A DNA stretch of 8,307 nt, taken from Candidatus Omnitrophota bacterium. GTDB taxonomy: Bacteria > Omnitrophota > Gorgyraeia > Zapsychrales > Fredricksoniimonadaceae. The stretch spans positions 1 through 8,307 of the forward strand of contig JAEUSC010000049.1 in the NCBI GenBank assembly GCA_016789035.1, written 5' to 3'. The position numbers and the translations under genes are program-made. The notes under the pieces were generated by a model that was given only the letters and a program-made list of their open reading frames with translations, had not been told where the DNA came from and ran no database searches. Positions within the stretch are counted from its first letter, which is position 1; each line of letters begins with the position of its first letter. This document shows, piece by piece, positions 1-6,875 of the stretch.

Positions 1-650
1 TGTCGGTAATGAAAAAAAACTAAATCCAAGACCGAATAAAGAAATAAAACAAACACCACATAAACAAATGTGGCCTTGCTCATCAGGCCGCAAAGAAGAC
101 ATACGTACATCAGAATGCAGTCACGAGCATTAAACTTTTGATACAAACGGTGAAAGAAATAAAACACCAAAGGGGCAAAGAATATAACAAACTTTTCCTG
201 TAGCGACAGATAATTAAAGATATTCCAGAAAGGCGTAAAAATGAAGAAAGTGAGGGGATAAAAAAACACGGTCCAGTAACGATCCTCCTTGCGGATGGCA
301 AATATCCTGTACAAAACCAATCCCCAAGAAACCAACGCCGCCATATTACAACCAGCGATAAACACATAAAATCCGGTGGGCCAATTCCGAAAAATCCCGT
401 AACAGACGGCAGCCCAACTGTAATAAAACGGCCTTAGCATTCCAGAGGTAATGAAATTCTGCGTAACGGCTTGAATATGGATCGGAGGCCCCCAGAAATC
501 TTTCGACATCTTTAACAATCCGAAATCATCCATAAGCCCCCATGACGGGGACAACAGCACTGTCGCTATTGCGATGGCCAGAAAAAAAGACACAAACAAA
601 ACGACTGGCAAATATTGATTAATTCTTTGCGACTTTGCGATTGATGACAT
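1..650 (-). CDS. Polytopic membrane protein, putative GT-C-type glycosyltransferase (3' end outside the window)
   Basis: A frame open for 216 codons runs from the ATG at 650 off the window edge with no stop. The start is supported by AAAAGGA at 667-661, 10 nt upstream. The protein has a short polar N-terminus, a first membrane segment at about residues 14-33, then Asp41-Asp42 in an extracytoplasmic loop. Further hydrophobic segments lie near 75-87, 94-117, 125-145, 153-170 and 179-213. An acidic pair just after the first membrane helix, an R-P-F-Y-Y stretch at 73-77 and a Q-E pair at 151-152 resemble membrane glycosyltransferases of the GT-C fold, which use polyprenyl-phosphate sugars on the periplasmic side. 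The family call is inference from this layout; a polytopic membrane protein is certain. The start lies 32 bp inside the upstream GT4 gene in another frame, which suggests translational coupling and a role in the same glycan pathway. Confidence 0.8.
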   Translation of the reverse strand, partial: MSSIAKSQRINQYLPVVLFVSFFLAIAIATVLLSPSWGLMDDFGLLKMSKDFWGPPIHIQAVTQNFITSGMLRPFYYSWAAVCYGIFRNWPTGFYVFIAGCNMAALVSWGLVLYRIFAIRKEDRYWTVFFYPLTFFIFTPFWNIFNYLSLQEKFVIFFAPLVFYFFHRLYQKFNARDCILMYVCLLCGLMSKATFVYVVFVLFLYSVLDLVFFHYR

Positions 651-1806
651 TCTGGTATATTCCTTTTAAAGTTTCATAATTTGCCTGCGGCGTATATTTT
701 TCCTCGAAAGTCATTCGGGCATTGCTTCCAAACTCTTTAATTCTCACTGGATTTTCAAAATATTGAATAACAGCCCTTTGCAAATCTGCAGGATCCCCGG
801 CTTTAAAAAGAAGCCCTGTTTTGCCATCCTCGACCAGTTCCGCCAAACTACCCAAACGGCTGGCTACAATACCCACCCCCCGACAAAACGCTTCAACAAC
901 AACCCGAGGAAAATTTTCATAACAAACTGACGGGATAATAACAACAGCAGCACGTTCCATCAGCTTTTGACATTCGGTTTGGCTTTGAAAACCAACAAAC
1001 TCAACGTTTCCGACATTATTTTCAGCGGCAAAGTTTCTTAAGGGCGTTTCTAATGGGCCTGTTCCCGCGATCTTCAATTTTACATCTCTGATGCCGCTCC
1101 AAGCTTTCAACAATACACTTACCCCTTTTTCCTCGCTTAACCGGCCTAAATACAACGCATAACCATCATGTCCTTTTCGCATGCCTTCGTCCGGATAAAT
1201 AAAATGAGCTTTAAGGGAAATTTTATCGATAGGAATACCGCAGTCAGCATATTTCTTTCGTGTAAACTCTGCCGCCGCAATATATTGATCAACGTCTTGC
1301 GTCCAAACTTTCCGACTCCACAAACGATCCATCTGAAGAGCCATGACTGCGGTTGCTGCAGTTGAATTTCGAAAACATTTATGCTTTACACCCTCCCAGA
1401 AATTTCTTGTTAAGCAGTCTTCACAAACATGGCCATCACGATACAACAAACCATTCGCGCAGACCATGCGATAGTTGTGCAAACTTTGCACGACAGGAAC
1501 GCCCTCGTCCCGACAGGCCTGATACACCGAGGGTGTCATCATGTAGTAAATATTATGAAAATGGGCAATGTGAGGCCGCGTTTTCTTTAATGCAGCTCGC
1601 AAGTGACGGTAGGATTGTCGGCTATGATCAGCCGACAGAAAGTGACTGGCTTTCCCAATAAAATGAAACTGATTAATTTCATTATTATGACGCTCATACG
1701 GAAAAACCTCTTCTCCGTATGTTTTCAACAATTCATATTCACTACGAAAGACTGTGTCTTCTCCACCGGGAATTTGATAAAAGTTGTGGGCCATTAATAT
1801 GCGCAT
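619..1806 (-). CDS. Glycosyltransferase family 4 (GT-B fold) with four-cysteine insertion
   Basis: This 395-residue protein is the usual length for a GT4 retaining glycosyltransferase, a cytoplasmic or membrane-associated enzyme moving a sugar from a nucleotide donor to a growing glycan. The N-terminal acceptor domain starts MRILMAHNFY and has the Gly-Gly loop at residues 14-15. The C-terminal donor domain shows YLGRLSEEKG (219-228, with Arg222 and Lys227 at the donor phosphate site), IAGTGP (246-251) and the EX7E motif at Glu297-Glu305. Cys116, Cys128, Cys131 and Cys144 form a possible metal-binding cluster, seen in a GT4 subgroup. No signal peptide or membrane helix is visible. The ATG at 1806 lies 18 nt after the preceding stop and has a weak AGGA 10 nt upstream; the next Met (residue 5) has no better site. 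Donor and acceptor cannot be read from the sequence. Its last codons overlap the following membrane gene. Confidence 0.95.
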   Translation of the reverse strand: MRILMAHNFYQIPGGEDTVFRSEYELLKTYGEEVFPYERHNNEINQFHFIGKASHFLSADHSRQSYRHLRAALKKTRPHIAHFHNIYYMMTPSVYQACRDEGVPVVQSLHNYRMVCANGLLYRDGHVCEDCLTRNFWEGVKHKCFRNSTAATAVMALQMDRLWSRKVWTQDVDQYIAAAEFTRKKYADCGIPIDKISLKAHFIYPDEGMRKGHDGYALYLGRLSEEKGVSVLLKAWSGIRDVKLKIAGTGPLETPLRNFAAENNVGNVEFVGFQSQTECQKLMERAAVVIIPSVCYENFPRVVVEAFCRGVGIVASRLGSLAELVEDGKTGLLFKAGDPADLQRAVIQYFENPVRIKEFGSNARMTFEEKYTPQANYETLKGIYQNVINRKVAKN

Positions 1807-1824
1807 GGAGTCCCGGTCCTGATC

Positions 1825-3366
1825 CTAAATCACCTTACTTTGCAACCATTTATCACTGGCCGCTCGCAGTAAAAAACCATATAAAGTCCATATAGGAATA
1901 GCAAAATAAGGAACTTCCAGTGCCACGGCAAAAAATGCTGTGACAAATGGGATCAATAAGGACGCGCAAACCAGAAGGCAAGACAGCGACCGGTAAACAA
2001 TAAAGGTCCGTACCATATAACCGAATCCTATAATCATGGCTATTATGTAAATCAAACCCATAATGCCCCCACGGTAGAGAATGTTTAAATAGGAATTATG
2101 CATAGCAATCCAGCCATCTCTCTTCCATTCATTCACTGCCGAACGTATAATTTCCAGATTCTCGGAACGGAAAGGCTTTCCAAAACTTATTCCAAAAATA
2201 TTCCTGTGACGACCAATATCTTTAATCGCATCCTCCCAAAGCAGTAGACGAAAAATGGAATTACCCAGTTTCATTTGGGTCACAATATCCGGTTTGGTTT
2301 GTGTCTGCGTACCATTGCCGGCATGGGGCTCACGGGACTTTATCTCGCTGTCTGCATCTTCAAAATGGGCGTCGGGACTCGTAATAATATTATTGTTTAG
2401 GGCTTTGGGATGATTCTCGGCAATCTTTGCATCACTACTTGCTACGGGCTTTTGGTCATTTTGAAGAGAAACCACTTTCCGGTTAGGACTAAAAATCTTC
2501 ACCTGATTAACTGTGAGCGGTACAAAACCCTTTTTCTTCCGTTCAATCTCTTTTTTTGTCTCCTGAAAGAACGATCTCATCTTACCTATAGCCAAAAGCC
2601 CCTGAGCCGGTCGAGAGCCGGAAAAATTAAAAATATAAGCTGCCAAGCAGACAATTAAGAAAATATTGCAGACTATGACTGGTTTTCGTACGGCCGGTTT
2701 CAGCAAAAACAAAACAGATATCAACAAAAAGACAATAGCTATAAACCCACCTAGAAAAAATGATCGTGATGTGTTAATGAACGACCCATACGGCGTAAAA
2801 ATTAAAACGGCCGCGGCCATCAACACTCCAAGACGACGATCAGACATATTGTATGCCAAAGCTAAGCCTAATAAAATTCTAGGCACTAACCAAAAATCAT
2901 TATACGGTTTATCAAAAACCAGCCAGAACAAAGCCAAATAAAAAAAGCCCGCTATCCATCCCCGAAAGAAATCCGGACGATAACAGGAATAACCTATCAG
3001 TATGAATAATGAATAATAAAACAACGCCGCGTCTCTTAACGCGAGAGGGCCATACTGCGCATATCCTAAAACGCCTTTGATAAACACAAACCCATAAAAG
3101 ATAACAAGAACCCAATTCCAAGGCTTAAATTGTGTTCTCGTCAACACCACTCGAACAGAACACAGAAGCAAACAATAGGCTAATAAGAATTCGCCCACAA
3201 AAATTGGAAAATCAAGAAAAGAAAATTTAATGAATTGCTCCGCGAAGGAACGTCCAGAGTAAGTAACGTACTTCAAACAAAAAACACTAAGCACCGCTAC
3301 TACCGCATAGTCTATCGATTTAGCCCAGCTCAACATCGAGTCTTTTGGAGATTTTTGGTTGTTCAT
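1825..3366 (-). CDS. O-antigen polymerase/ligase-like membrane protein (Wzy/WaaL type)
   Basis: This is a polytopic inner-membrane protein of 513 residues from the chosen ATG. About nine hydrophobic segments fill residues 19-248. A long polar region follows at about 250-430, then about three more membrane segments at 433-502. Hallmarks of the O-antigen ligase/polymerase superfamily are visible: NTSRS (198-202) before a membrane helix, Arg373/Trp377 in FRLLLWEDAI, and HNSYLNILYRGGIMG (423-437). Such proteins polymerise lipid-linked repeat units or ligate glycan to lipid A or another acceptor on the periplasmic face; which of the two cannot be decided here. The polar loop includes an approximately 100-residue low-complexity insert (about 263-364) rich in K, N, Q, D and S. 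Start choice: ATG 3366 lies 7 nt past the GT2 stop. A TTG at 3390 in the same frame would add eight residues and overlap GT2 by 17 nt. Neither has a clear ribosome-binding site. Confidence 0.88.
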   Translation of the reverse strand: MNNQKSPKDSMLSWAKSIDYAVVAVLSVFCLKYVTYSGRSFAEQFIKFSFLDFPIFVGEFLLAYCLLLCSVRVVLTRTQFKPWNWVLVIFYGFVFIKGVLGYAQYGPLALRDAALFYYSLFILIGYSCYRPDFFRGWIAGFFYLALFWLVFDKPYNDFWLVPRILLGLALAYNMSDRRLGVLMAAAVLIFTPYGSFINTSRSFFLGGFIAIVFLLISVLFLLKPAVRKPVIVCNIFLIVCLAAYIFNFSGSRPAQGLLAIGKMRSFFQETKKEIERKKKGFVPLTVNQVKIFSPNRKVVSLQNDQKPVASSDAKIAENHPKALNNNIITSPDAHFEDADSEIKSREPHAGNGTQTQTKPDIVTQMKLGNSIFRLLLWEDAIKDIGRHRNIFGISFGKPFRSENLEIIRSAVNEWKRDGWIAMHNSYLNILYRGGIMGLIYIIAMIIGFGYMVRTFIVYRSLSCLLVCASLLIPFVTAFFAVALEVPYFAIPIWTLYGFLLRAASDKWLQSKVI

Positions 3367-3373
3367 AAACGCG

Positions 3374-4321
3374 TCATGTTTTATTGGCAACCCACTCTGA
3401 CCGCAATATACGCCTGCGGAGTCGGGCCCTTAACCTTTCTTTCGCTAATAAATAATACCCCCCCAATAGCCACCACTTGCCATTCCAAGGGCAGCTTTGA
3501 AACGATTCTGTAAATTCTTTTCTGCATTGCTCCTGCTGACCTTTAACAAAATGGCATTGGGCATTGCGGATATGAAATTCACTATAAGCCCTTCGCTTGA
3601 CTCCTTGATTAATTTCTGGATTGTCTCTAAAAAACCGATCCAAAACCCATTTTTCTTCCCGCTTAGTGCGCTCAAGATCATTAAAACAGGAATTGGACAG
3701 CACCGAATATTTGGAAAGCGGTTGGTCTATATAACCCACCTTAAATTTATTAGCGATACGCAACCAAAGATCCCAATCCCCAGGAGGAAACAAGGCTTCT
3801 TCATACCCCCCGCAACGCTCATAACATTCCCGTCGAAAAAAGCTCGTTGGATTAGCAATGAAGTTACCCAACAATAGTTTATCCGTAATTCTTCCCGTGA
3901 CTCTGCTTCTCGGGTGTTGATATTGCTCGATCACCTGGCCGCTCTTATCTACTAAATATGTATCCGTGTGAACAAAGCCATAATCTGGATGTTCCTGGAG
4001 AAAATTTAAACAGCGCTCAACTTTCTCAGGCATATATTCATCATCGCTGTCTAGAAGACCAATAAACTCCCCCCGCGCTTCACGCAATCCCACGTTCCGT
4101 GCACTACATACTCCTCCATTGGGCTTAAAAATATATTTAATCTTATCTTTATATGGTTCTAGCCGCTCACGGGTATTATCGGTAGATCCATCATCGACAA
4201 AAATTACTTCGGTATTGGTGTAAGTTTGGCTTAAGACGCTCTCGATTGCCCGCACAGCCAAAGCAGCCATATTAAAAGACGGGATGATAATACTAACAAG
4301 CGGACGGTTAGGTTGAGACAT
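3374..4321 (-). CDS. Glycosyltransferase family 2 (GT-A fold)
   Basis: This is an inverting GT2 transferase of 315 residues, acting on the cytoplasmic face in glycan assembly. The GT-A core begins LVSIIIPSFN (8-17), followed by FVDDGSTDNT (41-50, nucleotide binding), NGGVCSARNVGL (68-79) and the metal-binding DXD-type motif DSDD (91-94). GDWDLWLR (181-188) matches the ED/WDxxLR region carrying the catalytic base. After the core, residues 205-315 form a helical tail containing a Trp/Tyr-rich stretch (283-290) and then an Arg-rich segment (295-307), which could bind membrane; that is inference. An in-frame TGA two codons upstream of the ATG at 4321 makes this the first possible start. Only a distant GGTGG is present, so ribosome binding looks weak. 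The gene follows a 155-bp gap and lies immediately before the Wzy-like gene. Substrate is unknown. Confidence 0.95.
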   Translation of the reverse strand: MSQPNRPLVSIIIPSFNMAALAVRAIESVLSQTYTNTEVIFVDDGSTDNTRERLEPYKDKIKYIFKPNGGVCSARNVGLREARGEFIGLLDSDDEYMPEKVERCLNFLQEHPDYGFVHTDTYLVDKSGQVIEQYQHPRSRVTGRITDKLLLGNFIANPTSFFRRECYERCGGYEEALFPPGDWDLWLRIANKFKVGYIDQPLSKYSVLSNSCFNDLERTKREEKWVLDRFFRDNPEINQGVKRRAYSEFHIRNAQCHFVKGQQEQCRKEFTESFQSCPWNGKWWLLGGYYLLAKERLRARLRRRILRSEWVANKT

Positions 4322-4476
4322 AATTCAGAGCGTGATGCACCACCGTATTAACCAATTGCCGCCCTCTTAATCAACCACCTATTCCATTGATTGAAATTTA
4401 GACAGTCGTAACTGGATAGCACGGCGAAGCACACAATAGAAAATTTTTAACAAAACAAGCCCAAGGCTTAAAAAAA
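4322..4476 (-). other. 155-bp intergenic gap between radical SAM and GT2 genes
   Basis: This is the longest non-coding stretch in the window. I find no small gene with a convincing start and ribosome-binding site in it, and no clear RNA structure beyond the short hairpin at 4457-4469. A TTGATT followed 17 nt later by TTAATA on the minus strand is a poor match to a sigma-70 promoter. The gap may hold a secondary promoter for the GT2-Wzy-GT4-membrane block, but the sequence does not show one clearly. Confidence 0.4.
4457..4469 (-). terminator. Weak hairpin with T-rich tail after the radical SAM gene
   Basis: On the minus strand, 8 nt after the radical SAM stop codon, AAGCC and GGCTT pair around a 3-nt loop and are followed by GTTTTGTT. 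The stem is only 5 bp with three G-C pairs, so it could be a weak intrinsic terminator or chance. It lies at the start of the only gap above 100 bp, a sensible place for transcription to attenuate between the two gene blocks. Confidence 0.25.
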
Positions 4477-6036
4477 TTATTGACTCATCGGCGCCGTTAA
4501 CTTATTTTCTAAAGCGGCCGATTCAAAATTCTGACTATCAGATCGGAAAAATCTATCCATAAACTCCTGTTTCAATTCCGAATAAATACGCTGGCCCTCA
4601 GGAGTATTTTCTTCAGCCCGTTTGATTTCGGGCCACCTGGCCTCCGGAAATTTGACGTACATGTTAAACGTCTTGGTCAACGCCATGACTCTTTGTTTCG
4701 GAAACTGCGGCATATCCAGCAAAGAATCGCCGACAACAAAGGACTGTACAACATCCTCATCTTTAACGTAACCCAAGCGTTCGCACTCCTCTCTCAAGGG
4801 AGTGCCATGAAAGGGCGTGAATTGATATGCGTTACGGTCATCGGAATCAATAAATTTGTTAAATCGAATGGTATCAAATGCTAATTCTTCAGTTTCATGG
4901 GGGAATCCCAGAATATTGTTAACCGAGAATGGAATACCACTATCTTTTACAACCTTGAAATTCTTAATCATAAGATCATTGGTGACCATACGGCGCAAAT
5001 TCTTCCGACGAAATTCCTCATTACCATGTTCCAAACCAAAAGAAATGCGAGCACAGCCAATGTCTTTCATAATTTTCAATCGTTCTTCAGTTACAGTCTC
5101 GATTCTTGTCTGACACCAAAATGGCAGACCAATATCCTTATACATCTCGGCAAATTCTTCGAACTCTCCCTTCTTCCACGAAAAGAAAGTATCGGCCCAA
5201 AAATAAAGATACTCAGCCCGCATCTCATTTTTGTAAAATAAAAGCTCCCGACGCATATTCGCGAAATTTTTTCGACGCAGATAGGAAGCCCCTTGCGCAT
5301 TTTTGTACATCTCCATTTGCGACGGAGAATTACAAAATGCGCACGTATAAGGACACCCCCGGTGTGTTTCCACCGGAAACATTCGCCAGACACGCCCCCC
5401 CATAGGGCGGTAATACCGGGCTTCCTCAAAAAGAGACATGTCAATCAACGGATTGGCGTCCATATCCACCATACGCGTCGGATTGATTTTAAACGAACCA
5501 TCTGATTTTTTGATCCAAAGATTATTAATATCGTCATAGCTTTGGGCCTTTTCAAGACGTTCGCACAATAAACGCAACGCGTCTTCTCCCTCACCTTTGC
5601 AAATAATATCGATTTCGGGATAGCTAAGCGCTAACTTCGGAGCAAATGTAGGAAAAACGCCGCCTGCGATCGTCAGAATATTCAGATACCTGACACGTTT
5701 CAGCAAATTAATGCCTAAATTCCACATATCTTCAGTTGACGAAAGCGCAAGCAGATGCGGCTGGAATTCAAGAACCTCTTTATGAAAATCCTCAAAACAG
5801 TTGGAAGTTTTCAGAACAATAGTATCCGGCATTTTATAGGGGCGCGCCATGAGCCGCTCAGCCTTGGAGTTATCTGAGTCTGAAGACTTTCCATCGATAG
5901 AATCGTAAGAGGTCGTATCAAATAACCGGACCTGATGTCCGAACTGTTTTAACACTGCGGATAACAGAGCAACCCCCGGAGGCAACATATTCATGCCTTT
6001 TAAATTGGGGTACAACATCATCACACGCAATCCCAT
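4477..6036 (-). CDS. B12-binding-domain radical SAM protein of unknown reaction
   Basis: This 519-residue cytoplasmic iron-sulfur enzyme has the class B layout. An N-terminal Rossmann-like cobalamin-binding-type domain covers about residues 1-190, with PPGVALLSAVL (19-29), AGGVFPTFAP (124-133) and KGEGEDAL (147-154). A radical SAM barrel follows, with its cluster cysteines at Cys228, Cys232 and Cys235 (CX3CX2C in HRGCPYTCAFCNSP). FGLEHGNE (333-340) and VNNILGFPHE (372-381) are typical later barrel strands. The DXHXXG cobalamin motif of methionine synthase is absent, as is usual in class B enzymes, so B12 use is inferred from family. Such enzymes methylate, cyclise or rearrange unactivated carbons. 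The ATG at 6036 is preferred because AGGAG lies 8 nt upstream; a GTG at 6060 in frame would place that site inside the gene. It sits between precursor enzymes and transferases, suggesting modification of the glycan, its precursor or its lipid carrier. Substrate unknown. Confidence 0.93.
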   Translation of the reverse strand: MGLRVMMLYPNLKGMNMLPPGVALLSAVLKQFGHQVRLFDTTSYDSIDGKSSDSDNSKAERLMARPYKMPDTIVLKTSNCFEDFHKEVLEFQPHLLALSSTEDMWNLGINLLKRVRYLNILTIAGGVFPTFAPKLALSYPEIDIICKGEGEDALRLLCERLEKAQSYDDINNLWIKKSDGSFKINPTRMVDMDANPLIDMSLFEEARYYRPMGGRVWRMFPVETHRGCPYTCAFCNSPSQMEMYKNAQGASYLRRKNFANMRRELLFYKNEMRAEYLYFWADTFFSWKKGEFEEFAEMYKDIGLPFWCQTRIETVTEERLKIMKDIGCARISFGLEHGNEEFRRKNLRRMVTNDLMIKNFKVVKDSGIPFSVNNILGFPHETEELAFDTIRFNKFIDSDDRNAYQFTPFHGTPLREECERLGYVKDEDVVQSFVVGDSLLDMPQFPKQRVMALTKTFNMYVKFPEARWPEIKRAEENTPEGQRIYSELKQEFMDRFFRSDSQNFESAALENKLTAPMSQ

Positions 6037-6044
6037 ATACAACT

Positions 6045-6049
6045 CTCCT
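6045..6049 (-). promoter_or_regulatory. Shine-Dalgarno that sets the radical SAM start at ATG 6036
   Basis: The minus strand reads AGGAG here with an 8-nt spacer to the ATG at 6036. An in-frame GTG at 6060 would make this site coding and has no comparable site in front of it, so the ATG is the likely start. Confidence 0.8.
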
Positions 6050-6140
6050 GAATGTCTCACATTGAATTTGCAGATATAATAACAAAAATCAGAACAAATG
6101 TACGTTAAATCTAAGAAGAAATTTTTTTATTACCAACCTG

Positions 6141-6797
6141 TTATATCAATCCTTCACTTAATAAAACTCTTTCAAATTCCCTAATATCTTTCACTATATT
6201 CCTTGAATCGACTCCGGCGAATGGATTCTGCTCATGAGGATGGATTCGTCCAATAAAGCGAACTCCTGCCTGCTGCGCCCCCTCATAATCATTGATAGAA
6301 TCACCGATAAAGACCATTTCTTCCTGTTTAATTCTGTGATCATTCAGGATCATTCTTACTAAGCTTCCTTTGGACCGGGGTGAGCCATAAACATTCTTAA
6401 AGAAACGGCTTAAATTTCTCCGATTGACAATTAACCTCATTTCCTCTTCCGGAGTTCCAGAGACAATAAACAAATACAACTTTTTGTAATATTTCTCCAG
6501 AAATTCAGCCGCGCCAGTCACGAATGCCGAATGAATAACACCCTCTAAAACATATTGACTGAATAAGTCGCCAAGCTGGGCAGACTCGGATTCACTCAAC
6601 GGTCTTTTCAACAGATGATCGTAAATGTATTGAAACTTAGCATACCGGCTTATCCCACCGTTGATTTTATGGTAGCTTAATATTTCACCCAGATGTTCCG
6701 GGTAACGGGCCTCAAAAAGTCGGCGAAACGCATGAGTTTTAACTTCAACCGATTCAGCTATGACTCCGTCAAAATCAAAAATAATAGCTTTGATCAT
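6141..6797 (-). CDS. HAD-superfamily hydrolase (subfamily IA, phosphatase-like)
   Basis: This 218-residue cytoplasmic phosphatase-type enzyme has all four HAD motifs. Motif I is DFDGV with nucleophile Asp8 and acid/base Asp10. Motif II is IVSGT with Ser113, motif III is Lys143 in SPRSKGSL, and motif IV is IGDSINDYEGA with Asp166 and Asp170 for magnesium. Residues of about 15-90 form a helical cap (C1), as in phosphoglycolate phosphatase and beta-phosphoglucomutase relatives. The sequence gives no specific substrate. With a sugar SDR and a 2-hydroxyacid dehydrogenase upstream, a sugar phosphate or phosphorylated acid precursor of the glycan is plausible. The ATG at 6797 follows the SDR stop by 78 bp and has only a weak CGGA upstream; no better start is nearby. 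The 104 bp after its stop, before the radical SAM start, contains no gene and no clear terminator. Confidence 0.92.
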   Translation of the reverse strand: MIKAIIFDFDGVIAESVEVKTHAFRRLFEARYPEHLGEILSYHKINGGISRYAKFQYIYDHLLKRPLSESESAQLGDLFSQYVLEGVIHSAFVTGAAEFLEKYYKKLYLFIVSGTPEEEMRLIVNRRNLSRFFKNVYGSPRSKGSLVRMILNDHRIKQEEMVFIGDSINDYEGAQQAGVRFIGRIHPHEQNPFAGVDSRNIVKDIREFERVLLSEGLI

Positions 6798-6875
6798 GGA
6801 TTAATCCGAATCGCTGCTGTGGCAAAGGTCTGCCAAATAAGCACTACACGGGGGCGAGATCTATAGACCGCCGTC

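Noticed and set aside
110..367. Minus-strand open frame of 85 codons
   Set aside because: It overlaps the longer frame from ATG 650, which is stop-free to the edge, has membrane periodicity and a ribosome-binding site; this one is a shadow in another frame.
3497..3877. Plus-strand open frame of 126 codons opposite GT2
   Set aside because: It is antisense to a motif-rich glycosyltransferase and has no family resemblance; the GT2 frame explains the sequence.
4897..5241. Plus-strand open frame of 114 codons opposite the radical SAM barrel
   Set aside because: It is antisense to conserved coding sequence and shows no coherent domain.
5091..5444. Minus-strand open frame of 117 codons inside the radical SAM gene
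   Set aside because: It lies wholly inside a strongly supported gene carrying the CX3CX2C motif, and its composition is Arg/Cys-rich without any recognisable motif.
6037..6060. GTG at 6060 as start of the radical SAM protein
   Set aside because: It would place the AGGAG ribosome-binding site inside the coding region, while ATG 6036 is correctly spaced from it.
6061..6140. Promoter or terminator between the HAD and radical SAM genes
   Set aside because: On the minus strand TATTAT resembles a -10 box, but no -35 element lies at a proper distance, and the A/T runs lack a stable hairpin, so neither is called.
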